NCBI GenBank assembly: GCA_000383715.1
Contig: KB912001.1
Span: forward strand, 1-64,000
Source of the DNA: Verrucomicrobia bacterium SCGC AAA164-E04
GTDB taxonomy: Bacteria > Verrucomicrobiota > Verrucomicrobiia > Limisphaerales > AAA164-E04
Direction of reading: 5' to 3'
Length of the DNA: 64,000 nucleotides
Part shown: one piece after another, positions 53,706-63,149 of the stretch
Numbering within the stretch: position 1 is the stretch's first letter
Layout: every line of letters starts with the position of its first letter
The notes under the pieces: model-generated
Told to the model about the DNA's origin: nothing
Database searches by the model: none
The model's input: the letters and a program-made list of their open reading frames with translations, nothing else
Translations under genes and position numbers: made by a program

Positions 53706-56300
53706 TTATTGCGTTCCGAACGTTTCACTGCCGATTAAGGCGAGGAGTAAATCCTGAAAACCTTCACTCTCACTCAGGTTGTCCAGGACGATCTGCTCAA
53801 TCTCTTTACGTTCTCTATAATTAGGGACACGGCCAGTGGCGTAGGTCATTAACTTTTCAGAAAGACACTGCGCAAATAATTCGACATGCTCAGTGAGCCA
53901 GTGTTTGAAGTCGACTACGTGCTTAATCTCGGTGCCATCGGGCAGTGTCCCAGAGGGATCAATCTTTCCGCCATTCGGCCAGGAATCGCGCCACTTCCCC
54001 ACTGGATCGAAGTTCTCCAAGACGAATCCGACCGGGTCGATCCGCTTATGGCATCCCGCGCAGGATGCCTCCTTGGTATGTGCAGCCAACATTTCCCGCG
54101 GCGTGGTAGCGCCGCGCACATCCGGAGTTAAAGCTGGCACGTCATCCGGCGGCTGGGGAGGAGGCATACCGATGATGTTCTCCAAAACCCAGACGCCTCG
54201 CAAAACCGGTTGAGTGTCGACGCCGTTCGCCGTCGTCAGCATGATCGCCGAGTTTCCTAACAGTCCGCCGATGCGTCCCCCTCGAGGAATCGTGTGGCGT
54301 ACTATTTTTCTAGCGTCACCTTTGAATTCGAGACCATAGACCTTCTTCCCAAAGGCGGGTGAGGTATAAATAAAATCTGGATCGATGAAGTCAGTCATTG
54401 GGAGGTTCTCGCGAAGCATCGCTGCAAAGAACTGCTCGACTTCCACGCGCGCTATTCCCAATTCGTTCTCACCAAACTTGAATTTAGGATCAGGCATAAT
54501 TTGCGGCAGACGATTGGTATCCAGCCATTGACCGGTGAAATCCTTCACCATGGCATCCTGGTGCCCCCCGGGCATCAGACGCTGCGCCTCAAATTTTAGA
54601 ATTGCCGGTTCAGAGAGCCGGCCGTTGTCCGCAAGCTTCAATAGATTGCTATCCGGTGGTGCCTTCCTCAGAAAATAGGAAAGCCGAGCAGCAAGCTGAT
54701 GTTGCTGTGTCTCCTTCGTCCCGATAGAACGGAACAGAAAACGGGGAGAAAGCAACACCTTCCGTAGCACGAGATGCATGCCCTCATCAAATGAATGTCC
54801 GGCCTGCCAGTGATGCATACCGATGCGAACAAAGTGACCCACAGTCTCGGCACTGACAGGGCCACGAAATGCCTTTGGAAGGAAACGAGTCAGTGCAACT
54901 CTCAAGTAAGTCTCTGTAGATTCCTCCGGGTCCTTGCCAAACAAACTTTTTCGTCGGGCGTATCTCTGCTTGTCTTTGGGTGAATCCACGAGACGCAACG
55001 GTCCTTCCACGGTAACCTTATGAAGTTGCAGTGATGGACCGTTATCGTGGTAGTAATGACAGAGCGCGTCTGCGAACGTGTAGCGCCCGCCGCTAATCGT
55101 ACCAAGGAACTTCAGTAACTCTCTAGTCAACGGCGATTCCATCGTGGCATGCCTCATGTCCAGATCCGGATTAACAAAGTGCCCCGTGATGATTTTCCAA
55201 CCATTCATTCCCCGCAGGTGGGCATGGCCCTTCATCGACTTCAGGGTCATCTCCGGATAAAGTGTTTTCTGCCATGCAGCCAGCATCCGGGAATCACGCT
55301 CGAACCAGGCCTTCATATGAGCTGCAAACTCTTTGGGCTCATGCGACATTTCGGCGTTCAACCAACGAAAAAGCAGGGTCTGCCCTTCATAAAGATCGGC
55401 CTCAAAGGTCACGCTCTCCGGTGACTCCTTCGTGATAGGAAATGTGGTCAGGAGACGAAACTCAGGGACGTGGGTTCTGTCAGACGCCGCCACTTCACGC
55501 GCCCTTACCTCAAGGATCATTGGCGCTTCACTCTTCGGGCGAAACTGGGATGCACTGACCCTCATCCGGTAAGTACCCGAGCGGGTGATTTCGATGCGAC
55601 TCGGCCACGTGCAACTACGCATCACTGAGTCATTTCCACGGGAAGCCAAACGTAGAGAGTCTCCAAACACCGCCGCGGCGGAAAAGCTAAGGACCAGGTC
55701 TTCGGGTCCAGCCGTCAGGACCCTTGGTTCTGGCTTCGGTCTGGCGGGGGGATACAGACTGTCCGCGAGCTGCGATGCCACTTCCTGATAGGCATTCATC
55801 AGAGTTGGCGATAGTGTCAAACCCTGCGCGAGATTGTTGAAACCGTGCACCGTTGGATCCGGGGGGAAACCCAATGGGAGTGCAAACTCGCGCATGTCAA
55901 ACAACACCCGAACAGTTGCTTCAAATTCGGCGTTGTTCAATCGGCGCGGTTGCGTTCCCCCAAAGGCAACGTGCTCCGTTAAGGATGAGTCCAGCCAGGT
56001 AACGAGTTTTGAACGCTCTGCAGGGGAAGGTTGTTTCTTCTTCGCGGGCGGCATCTCACCCGCATCAACAACTTCGAGAACACGCTCCCAAAAGTGCTGA
56101 TTCTGCTCAGCAGTCCAGTCGACCGTAAGTGTCTCCAGGTTGACGTCGCCTTTCTCAGTATCAGAATCGTGGCAGTCCAGACAGTATTGGTCGATAACTG
56201 CCGCAGGACCTGCAGGAATTGATAAAGCACCAGAGGCCGACTGAACTTGAATCGCCCCTGCAAAAGCAATGGCAAGCGAGGTGTTGAGCACCAATCTCAC
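53706..56300 (-). CDS. DUF1592-type planctomycete cytochrome c protein (PSD2-like)
   Basis: Product of 864 residues from a GTG that overlaps the DUF1552 stop (GTGA). A signal (TSLAIAFAGAIQVQSASGA) is followed by the cytochrome domain YCLDCHDSDTEKGDVNLE and the DUF1587 stretch PRRLNNAEFEATVRVLFD. Then come DUF1595/DUF1592 (RLSYFLRKAPPDSNLLKLAD), DUF1588 with CAGCHKRIDPVGFVLENFD (a second CXXCH), and the DUF1585 end. It is the usual partner of DUF1552, as here. Its role is probably periplasmic oxidation of a polymer or sugar; no reaction has been proved to my knowledge. Here it is fused into an operon with a sugar-acid pathway, which adds support. Confidence 0.92.
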   Translation of the reverse strand: MRLVLNTSLAIAFAGAIQVQSASGALSIPAGPAAVIDQYCLDCHDSDTEKGDVNLETLTVDWTAEQNQHFWERVLEVVDAGEMPPAKKKQPSPAERSKLVTWLDSSLTEHVAFGGTQPRRLNNAEFEATVRVLFDMREFALPLGFPPDPTVHGFNNLAQGLTLSPTLMNAYQEVASQLADSLYPPARPKPEPRVLTAGPEDLVLSFSAAAVFGDSLRLASRGNDSVMRSCTWPSRIEITRSGTYRMRVSASQFRPKSEAPMILEVRAREVAASDRTHVPEFRLLTTFPITKESPESVTFEADLYEGQTLLFRWLNAEMSHEPKEFAAHMKAWFERDSRMLAAWQKTLYPEMTLKSMKGHAHLRGMNGWKIITGHFVNPDLDMRHATMESPLTRELLKFLGTISGGRYTFADALCHYYHDNGPSLQLHKVTVEGPLRLVDSPKDKQRYARRKSLFGKDPEESTETYLRVALTRFLPKAFRGPVSAETVGHFVRIGMHHWQAGHSFDEGMHLVLRKVLLSPRFLFRSIGTKETQQHQLAARLSYFLRKAPPDSNLLKLADNGRLSEPAILKFEAQRLMPGGHQDAMVKDFTGQWLDTNRLPQIMPDPKFKFGENELGIARVEVEQFFAAMLRENLPMTDFIDPDFIYTSPAFGKKVYGLEFKGDARKIVRHTIPRGGRIGGLLGNSAIMLTTANGVDTQPVLRGVWVLENIIGMPPPQPPDDVPALTPDVRGATTPREMLAAHTKEASCAGCHKRIDPVGFVLENFDPVGKWRDSWPNGGKIDPSGTLPDGTEIKHVVDFKHWLTEHVELFAQCLSEKLMTYATGRVPNYRERKEIEQIVLDNLSESEGFQDLLLALIGSETFGTQ

Positions 56301-57538
56301 GAAAATTTTCCATTTAGATTTCGATGGGCGTTTGAAAACGCATCGACCTCCATGCCGAGCTTCTGCATGATCGTCAGGTATAGATCTCCTAGAAGTGGAG
56401 TCGAAGCATCCTTCGGATCAAAGGCAAGATGCCCCTGGTGATTGAATCCCCCTCCCATGACAAGTGTCGGTAAATCTCGGTTGCTGTGGCGACTGGCATC
56501 ACCCATCCCCGTTCCAACCAGGACGACCGTATCGCTTAGCAACGACTTGCCGTTCGCTGTTCGTTTTTCCTGTAATTGCTTGATGAAGCCTGCCAGGCAA
56601 TGCACGTGTGCTGTTTCGATGGCAATTAGATCTTGAATCATTCCGGGATCATTGCCGTGATGCGAAAGTCCGTGATAGCCCGCGCCAAGAGCTCGTCCAT
56701 CGATTGAAAAAACCTGCCCTAGCCCATCCAAAAACATGGATAACACTCTGGAAGATTCGGTCTCGATGGCCAAAGCCATGAGATCATAAAAAATGTTCTC
56801 TGCCTCCATCTGCAGATTCGGCGTGATGGGATCATAGTCCGGCAGTTGATAATCCGGTCGTGGAATGGGTTCGTTGATGATTTCCAACTGCTGTCCCATC
56901 CGTTTTTCGACAGCGCGCAATGAAGTGAAATATTGATCCAGTCTATCCGCATCGCTGCCGGGCAGCGATCTCTGGAGTTGACGGGCGTCGACGGTGACTT
57001 CGTCGAGCGCGCTGCGACCACTGCGCAAGAGGTATTCGGTTCTTGCACGGTCTGATTTGGAAGGAAAAAGTCGCTTGTAAAGCACACTCGGACGTTGAAT
57101 CAATGGTAAGCCGATCCCCTGCTTGGTGAAGCTCATCGCTTTCGCGCCTTCACCCGCACCCGCCGTCAGCTGGATTGAAGGCATCCGTGATTTGCCTCCG
57201 ATCTCGTCTGCGATCATCTGGTCCACTGAATATTGCTTGGGTGTATGGCCACTCAGGAAATTCGCCCAGTTGTTATGGCCATTAGGTGCACGGTGATCCA
57301 GTCCTGAGAAAATCGTGAAATGGTCACGGAACGCGGCGAGAGGCATTAAAGTCTCAGGCATCGTGTAAGCCGTACCTGTCTCTTTAGGGTAGAAGGCATT
57401 CTGATGCCATCCAAGGTAGGTTCCGATAGCTACAAAATTGCGTGGACCTGTCGATGCACTGACAGGTACCGCAAGCGATTCTAGGTATGGCAGAGCGATA
57501 CATACCCCCGCAGCACGTAGGAATTTTCGTCTCTTCAT
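56297..57538 (-). CDS. DUF1552 family protein, exported
   Basis: The start MKRRKFLRAAGVCIALPYLESLAV at 57538 supplies a Tat-like signal (KRRKFLRAAG). The product is 413 residues. DUF1552 features include GWHQNAFYPKETG, FSGLDHRAPNGHNNWANFLSGHTP, GLSHHGNDPGMIQD and VVLVGTGMGDASRHSNRDLPTLVMGG. It is the first gene of the operon, and its stop overlaps the DUF1592 start by four bases. Its activity is unknown; the fold is thought to be related to DUF1501 and alkaline-phosphatase-like proteins. Confidence 0.9.
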   Translation of the reverse strand: MKRRKFLRAAGVCIALPYLESLAVPVSASTGPRNFVAIGTYLGWHQNAFYPKETGTAYTMPETLMPLAAFRDHFTIFSGLDHRAPNGHNNWANFLSGHTPKQYSVDQMIADEIGGKSRMPSIQLTAGAGEGAKAMSFTKQGIGLPLIQRPSVLYKRLFPSKSDRARTEYLLRSGRSALDEVTVDARQLQRSLPGSDADRLDQYFTSLRAVEKRMGQQLEIINEPIPRPDYQLPDYDPITPNLQMEAENIFYDLMALAIETESSRVLSMFLDGLGQVFSIDGRALGAGYHGLSHHGNDPGMIQDLIAIETAHVHCLAGFIKQLQEKRTANGKSLLSDTVVLVGTGMGDASRHSNRDLPTLVMGGGFNHQGHLAFDPKDASTPLLGDLYLTIMQKLGMEVDAFSNAHRNLNGKFS

Positions 57539-58069
57539 GTTCGGTTCTTGTGCTTGTTGGAGGATTGTCTTGTTTTGAGAGAGGGATGCAACGTTTTTAT
57601 TGAGACTAAAATACAAAATCATAACCGCCCTTCTCCAATTCTATTTGGATAAGGGTGCCGAATCAGTCACCAGTATATGCATCTAATCGAAGAAGGAGGA
57701 GAGATTAAGAATTGAGCTTTACTGAACTGTTCGTGGTCGACTCGGACTCCCATTTGTAAATAAACGCCATGAAGCGTTCGGAGTTGTCAAGCCATGTAGG
57801 TGAGTAAAATGAATACGCAAATAAGTATCTTTCTTGGAAATTCTCTTGCGCTACCTGGACTCGAGGAGATGGTGATACTAATAAAGTCCGACTCGATTCC
57901 CAAGGAATCGAATCCATTCTTGAACTCATTGGTCAACAGGACCGAAGCGCGTTGGACGCGGTGTGCAAGGAAGCGCCTTCCGTGAATAGCATTCAAGAAA
58001 ACGATGGGAATCTTCTTGAATCAGTGGGGTTGCTTTCGCTGGAAGGCGCTCCGTGTTTAGCCCTGGAGA
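57539..58069. other. Intergenic region with degraded-looking frames
   Basis: Several frames of 60-75 codons on both strands overlap one another. A plus-strand stretch from about 57815 to 58075 reads as an open, charged, protein-like sequence (for example SILELIGQQDRSALDAVCKE) but has no start codon in frame. It may be a gene remnant. It holds the promoter of the DUF1552 operon. Confidence 0.35.
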
Positions 58070-59869
58070 CTATTTTGATTCTCGGGAATGACGCACTCGG
58101 TAATATTGGTGGCCATTTTTTGTATTCGGCTTGAATTGCAAAACACCACCGGTGGATATTTTCATCTTATCGATCTCTTTCCATGTCTTGAAGTCCCTAG
58201 AACCTTGAAGTTCATAGGTATTCCCACCGGAACCGTACCATTTAAAATTCGGTCCTCTCTTCCCTGGAGATATTTTCAAGGTACTAGGTAATTGCCCTAA
58301 ATCAGGAATTTGGAATATTGCCCCCAGGTTGATATTACCGTGAATGGCGGGATCCTGCAGACTTCCTTCATCACTACCTGGATTAAGATTTGATGCCGTG
58401 TCGTCAGGCGGAAACAGAATAAGCGTTTGTAAGAACTCAATGACCTTACGTTGCTCGTCGTCTGAAAGAGCGGCAAATGCGTCGGCCTGTTCCTGGGCCT
58501 CACCCCCATGCCGCAAGATCACTTCTGTAAGGTTGATGCTTCGCCCGTCGTGCCCATAAGGTGCCGTTGAACCCACGCCCCATAAAGGCTCGGTGATCAT
58601 TTGTGTTGCCACAGCCCCATCAAAGTGACGTTCATGAAAGGCATCTCCTAGATCATGTCGTTTGAAATCGGTGAAAATATTCTCTACTTCGAATGATTTT
58701 CCCTGCGGCAAAGTCAAAGGATATTCTTCACCGTCCTCAACCATCATCCATCGTGTGGTTGCCGTCGCGTAGAGTCGATTTAATTTACCGTTAACTGGAT
58801 CAAAAACAGTTTCGACATCGGCTAACCTTCGATCGAAATCAACGGTGAAGTTTTGGACATGACAACTTGTGCAACCGATTTGATTCATTTTCACAAGTCC
58901 CTCTTCGGTTCGTGCAGTCTGCTTTCCGATTCCCGGTTTGAAGTAGTTCAGTAAATAGAATTCCATGAAATCCACCAAAGCGGGATCAACCTCATCGACC
59001 ACACCATCGGCATCTTGATCATGCGATGGCCCCAGCGCGGCAGGAGCAGCAAAAGAGTCTACCTGCCCATCAAGTATCATCCCCGATGGAGTCGTCACAA
59101 TGCCTCCAGCCGCCGCAGTTGCCAAATCGGGATCATACGCCTGCAAGCCCATTTCGTCCTTGAAGGCCCCAACAATGAAATCCCTCATGGAAAATGAACT
59201 CCCTTGAGCGAAAAACGGTTTTACTCGTAGATCAGCATCCAGACCTTCCAACTGAGAAGTATCTAAATTACCATTCGAATCCACCGAGAGAGTTCCAAAG
59301 TGAACTCCTTTCGCAGTGAGAACCGCACTGACCGAAGTTCCCGTTTGTGAGGCTTGTTCCACGAGCTTTGCTTGCTGACTGCGAAGGGACCAAGTCATCT
59401 CATCCGCAATCATCTCTTGCAGCCCCAATCCAAACAGATGCGGTGCGTCTCGGCTGTCCGGCCGCGTTGTCACCACTCCCCCAAAACCAGCCGCTCCTTT
59501 GGGACGGCCATGGCACCCCGCACAACTATCCGAAATACCTGCACCCAAAGCAGGGTTCGCAGTGATGTCACCAACCGAATCAGCCGTTACCCGAGGTCCT
59601 AGTCCCTGTGTGGCGGTGAATTTCCGCTGGAACAATTGACGCCCCCGCCGCACCGCTCTGGCAGGGTCCCGCTTGATCAGATACTTTGATGAGAGAGGCA
59701 TTTTCACATGCCCTCTCCCAGCGCCAACCTGTTCTGCAAGAGATTCGGTAATGGCGCCTGATAAAACCGTTGAGCCGACCTGACTCTCGTCGACCAGCTG
59801 GGCTTTGGCCCCGACAAACGAACCTGCCAGAGCACTGCAAAGAATTATTTTCGCTTTAAGTGTCATCAT
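58070..59869 (-). CDS. DUF1111 di-haem oxidoreductase-like protein with a C-terminal beta tail
   Basis: Product of 599 residues with a signal (KAKIILCSALAGSFVGAKAQ). Two haem sites fit the di-haem peroxidase-like DUF1111 family: SCAGCHGRPKGAAGF near residue 118 and GCTSCHVQNFTVDF near residue 340. Conserved parts are RRGRQLFQRKF, RLADVETVF and EPLWGVGSTAPYGHDGRSINL with HGGEAQ. The last 70 residues (LKISPGKRGPNFKW, YELQGSRDFKTWKEID, YYRVRHSRE) are an extra module typical of Verrucomicrobiota secreted proteins. It likely passes electrons in the periplasm. No partner gene is in the same operon. Confidence 0.9.
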   Translation of the reverse strand: MMTLKAKIILCSALAGSFVGAKAQLVDESQVGSTVLSGAITESLAEQVGAGRGHVKMPLSSKYLIKRDPARAVRRGRQLFQRKFTATQGLGPRVTADSVGDITANPALGAGISDSCAGCHGRPKGAAGFGGVVTTRPDSRDAPHLFGLGLQEMIADEMTWSLRSQQAKLVEQASQTGTSVSAVLTAKGVHFGTLSVDSNGNLDTSQLEGLDADLRVKPFFAQGSSFSMRDFIVGAFKDEMGLQAYDPDLATAAAGGIVTTPSGMILDGQVDSFAAPAALGPSHDQDADGVVDEVDPALVDFMEFYLLNYFKPGIGKQTARTEEGLVKMNQIGCTSCHVQNFTVDFDRRLADVETVFDPVNGKLNRLYATATTRWMMVEDGEEYPLTLPQGKSFEVENIFTDFKRHDLGDAFHERHFDGAVATQMITEPLWGVGSTAPYGHDGRSINLTEVILRHGGEAQEQADAFAALSDDEQRKVIEFLQTLILFPPDDTASNLNPGSDEGSLQDPAIHGNINLGAIFQIPDLGQLPSTLKISPGKRGPNFKWYGSGGNTYELQGSRDFKTWKEIDKMKISTGGVLQFKPNTKNGHQYYRVRHSRESK

Positions 59870-60665
59870 CCTACTTTCTTTGAGCGTTAATCATCTGTAA
59901 TTTGGACAGCATGTGGGGTTTTAAACTTAGATTGAGGTTACGAAACATCGCCTGAATGACATGGCTCAGATCAATGACCTAAAATCTCGACAAACCTTGT
60001 CTCAATCCTCCGTGTGTCATCATGAGGCACTGCCCGTTTCCAATATTTTCTCAACATGGGTAAAGCAGCTTAACGGGGGCCAGAATCATACGAACCATGT
60101 CGTAGTTCGTACGACACCGTGCCCATCGCAGGAGAAAAACCTCTGGAATTGGATTCGTGGGGCACTGAGGAAAGCAGGCGTGAGGTTAGCTCTCGAAGGC
60201 TATGAAAGAAATGCCTCCATGTTTCATCGGGCAAAACTTCAATGCGATGGAGCCATTGGATGACACCGGCCCGCTCTCACTTGATCCAGTTGAACAATGA
60301 AAAATCGCGACGCATCAAATGCGAACGATGCAACACTCGAGACCCACGACTTCCAGGCGTTCTAGTAATCAAAGAAACATCCAAATCATATCAGCGGAGT
60401 AAAATCCAGAAACTCAATCTGTTCGGATGCTGATTGCCGAATTTAAAATTCTGAAAAACTTTACGTTTTTTGCATCTTGAATCTGACGAGGGCAAAAGAA
60501 GAGAACCATTACGTTTTCTTTGGGTGATTATTGAAAGCAAAGGCTCTGGTTATTAGAAAATTTCATGGAGTAAATGTGAAGCTCTCGATGCCTTGGGCAG
60601 AAAATTTTAAAATGCCTTGAGGCTAAACCTTGAAAATATATGTGCGAAAGCTCAGGTTCAAACAT
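59870..60665. other. Long divergent gap, no gene recognised
   Basis: A 100-codon plus-strand frame (59961-60263) has no ribosome-binding site and no known relative. A small inverted repeat, GTCGT-AGTTCGT-ACGAC, lies near 60098-60114. The region is AT-rich toward the DUF3817 start. Confidence 0.4.
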
Positions 60666-60986
60666 ATGCATTCAATCAAAGCAATCAAATGGCTGCGTAA
60701 TACCGGAATTGCAGAAGGAGTCTCCAGTTTACTTCTATTTTTCGTGGCCATGCCTTTGAAATACCTTGCGGATAAACCTGAGGCTGTAAGCGTCGTCGGA
60801 ATGATCCATGGGCTCCTTTTTGTCCTCTATGTCATCGCCCTTGCGCGCGCCGCCTTTGTCTTGAAACGCCCATGGGGTTGGTCTGCCAAAATTTTTACTG
60901 CGGCCATCATCCCATTCGGACCTTTTATCGTGGAGCCAGGCCTTCGCCGTGAACAAGAAGCACTGGCCAGGGGTTTATCAAAATAA
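60666..60986 (+). CDS. DUF3817 small integral membrane protein
   Basis: Product of 106 residues from 60666 (MHSIKAIKWLRNTG); a longer start at 60630 is open. It has three membrane helices: EGVSSLLLFFVAMPLKYLA, VVGMIHGLLFVLYVIALARA and KIFTAAIIPFGPFIVEPGL. The EGVS start, the GMIHGLLFVLY helix and the IPFGPF motif define DUF3817. The function is unknown. It is the intact version of the fragment at 49713-49883. Confidence 0.85.
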   Translation: MHSIKAIKWLRNTGIAEGVSSLLLFFVAMPLKYLADKPEAVSVVGMIHGLLFVLYVIALARAAFVLKRPWGWSAKIFTAAIIPFGPFIVEPGLRREQEALARGLSK

Positions 60987-61130
60987 ATTGCGAGGAAATG
61001 TAAAAGCAGAGCATTGAGTGCTCCTTTTTTTAAGCCTTGCGCTTCCTCATCGCCCCTCAGTAACCGCCAATCTTGGCGGGAGCTTTGAGTATGTGAGATC
61101 ATGAGGCTCACGTTAATTACAAATGAAAGC

Positions 61131-61511
61131 CTATGCCTTGGCAGTTCGATCGTCTGATTCAGGGGCGGTACAAGTCAAGTTGGCAAAGTAGTCCGGATGC
61201 TCGACCACTCGCCCCGTACTTCTCAACCGGTAAATTCCGGGTTCGGCCGGTTCAAGTAGATCGGGAAAAGGTGGCAAGCTGCATATTTCTTCAGTGTCAT
61301 AAAGATCAACCTGAATGCCCTTAAGATTTGAATACGTCCGGATCACTCCAGCCCATTGTTGTGTATGAACAATCTCATCCCGTGCATTCTCAAAGGTCAC
61401 TCCCACCAAAACCACCTTACCGATGTATTGCTGGGCATTTGATTCATCCAATGTCGGGAGGTCGTCGGCTTGCTGCCAATCAGAGCCAAAATTAGGTGGT
61501 TTCGCATTCAT
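61131..61511 (-). CDS. Conserved small soluble protein of unknown function
   Basis: Product of 126 residues without signal or membrane helix. It contains IGKVVLVGVTFENARDEIVHTQQWAGVI, GIQVDLYDTEEICSLPPFPDLLEPAEPGIYRLRSTGRVVEHPDYF, the pattern of a small beta domain found in many bacteria as a stand-alone protein. The function is unknown. It faces the DUF3817 gene, ending 144 bases from it. Confidence 0.65.
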   Translation of the reverse strand: MNAKPPNFGSDWQQADDLPTLDESNAQQYIGKVVLVGVTFENARDEIVHTQQWAGVIRTYSNLKGIQVDLYDTEEICSLPPFPDLLEPAEPGIYRLRSTGRVVEHPDYFANLTCTAPESDDRTAKA

Positions 61512-62172
61512 GATGGGTCACTGTAACAGTCATGACAATGTGGAAGCACGTCAAATGATTTCAAGGCAAGCAAAACGTTTCCATAACTTTCAGCCAAAAA
61601 GTGGGGCGGGTCGAACCTCGTTCCACCACCATGAAACGATGCAAGCGGTGGACTTCCGACGCCCCTGCCCCCCTCAAAAGCCATTCCTGACCAAAGTGAA
61701 CAGAAACCAACGAGTCTTTTGATGATCGAGCGCCCATCGTTTTGGAATGGGATTCGCAGCTCAGTCAAAGCAATGATTCCGGATTTCCCGTTTGATACCC
61801 CGATAGGTATGAGGAATTTTAACTGCGATTCGAAAGTCCTATTTTTATCTCGCCTGGTGGCATTTATCTCTGACTCAATGCATGCAGAAAGAGATGCGCA
61901 TGGATGCATGCATACTCGCATGACAATTACCCCCGAAGCAGGTCAGCTAAAACAAAGGGTCGGAGCGATCAATGGAACGAGTATGAAGACGACGAGGGAG
62001 ATGCGCATCAATCCATGTACTGATTTATAAGTTGCTCCCCTTTCAGGATGCCAAAAACCACTCACCTTCATTACATCCGTCTTGAATTTTGTTTATCCGC
62101 AAATTGTTGACACCTTCAATATTCCTGCATTTTTTTCATTGGCAAAGTAATGATAGTAATCATCTTTGAGTC
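61512..62172. other. Intergenic region, no gene recognised
   Basis: Two overlapping frames (61508-61921 minus, 61719-62030 plus) show no family resemblance or ribosome-binding site. The palindrome ATGCATGCAT (61904-61913) and two copies of GAGATGCGCAT (near 61891 and 61999) are the only structures seen. Confidence 0.4.
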
Positions 62173-62991
62173 ATGAGAAATGCTGGCATTTATTCGCTGG
62201 GAGGACTGATTTTCGGATCAGGTATGGCAATATTCGTTTCCCTCATGAATGGAGCATGGGACAATGCCATCGGTATGAGTTGCCTCATGTTTCCGATTGG
62301 CTTTTTACTCACCTTTCTGGCCACGAAGATCATCCGTCTCGGAAAATTCATCACTGGTGGCAATTCTGTTTTGGGTGGGTTGGCAGGAGGAAGTGCCATA
62401 ACAGGAATTATCTCAATGATTATTTTTCTACGGGCAATTGGATTGGGGGAAAGCGCGAAAACCTACGACAGCACTCGTGATCGTCATGGACCCAATGCCT
62501 CAGACGACTTGGTTGAATTCCTTGATATCCGCAAATTTGAGCTTGGGGCAACCTGCATCATCGTCATGATCCTTTCCCTGACCATGGTTATCATGACGAT
62601 GATTTACCGTCATCGCTTCGCTCCAACCATTCACGAAGTGGCAGAAAGCGGAAACATGCAATCACTTCAGCATTTTCTGAACTCAGAAACTAGGGACATT
62701 CATGAAAAAAATTCCGATTCCCAGACTCCGCTGCACGTGGCATCGTCAAAGGAGATCGCTGAAACACTGATCGCTCGAGGTGCGGATGCCAATGCCAGGG
62801 ACAAGAACGGAAAAACGCCTCTGCACGCGGCCGCTTTCGAGGGCAGAAAGGAAATCGTTGAATCACTCATCCCACACTGCACGGATATCGATGCAGAGGA
62901 TAATCATGGAAAGACTCCACTTTACTGGGCGGTTTTGAAATGCCACGAGGAAGTCGCAGACCTGCTGCGCAAACAAGGCGCAGTTGAATAA
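62173..62991 (+). CDS. Membrane protein with C-terminal ankyrin repeats
   Basis: Product of 272 residues. The first 160 residues hold about four membrane helices (GLIFGSGMAIFVSLMNG, NAIGMSCLMFPIGFLLTFLA, NSVLGGLAGGSAITGIISMIIFL, GATCIIVMILSLTMVIMTMIY). The cytoplasmic C-terminus has three or four ankyrin units: TIHEVAESGNMQSLQHFL, QTPLHVASSKEIAETLIARGADANARDKNGKTPLHAAAFEGRKEIVESLI and NHGKTPLYWAVLKCHEEVADLLR. The repeats mediate protein contacts; the partner is unknown. This is an unusual fusion and stands alone. Confidence 0.8.
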   Translation: MRNAGIYSLGGLIFGSGMAIFVSLMNGAWDNAIGMSCLMFPIGFLLTFLATKIIRLGKFITGGNSVLGGLAGGSAITGIISMIIFLRAIGLGESAKTYDSTRDRHGPNASDDLVEFLDIRKFELGATCIIVMILSLTMVIMTMIYRHRFAPTIHEVAESGNMQSLQHFLNSETRDIHEKNSDSQTPLHVASSKEIAETLIARGADANARDKNGKTPLHAAAFEGRKEIVESLIPHCTDIDAEDNHGKTPLYWAVLKCHEEVADLLRKQGAVE

Positions 62992-63149
62992 ATCAGGTAA
63001 AATCACCATTGCACTTTGAATGCACGAACGCAGATCATGACAATAGCATTGTTTAGAAATAGCCGGCGCATGCTGAACAGAATTCAGTCATCCTTTGAAA
63101 CAGAAACCCCTTGCTTATTGATAATATCATAGTGAGAACGTGGACCCTC

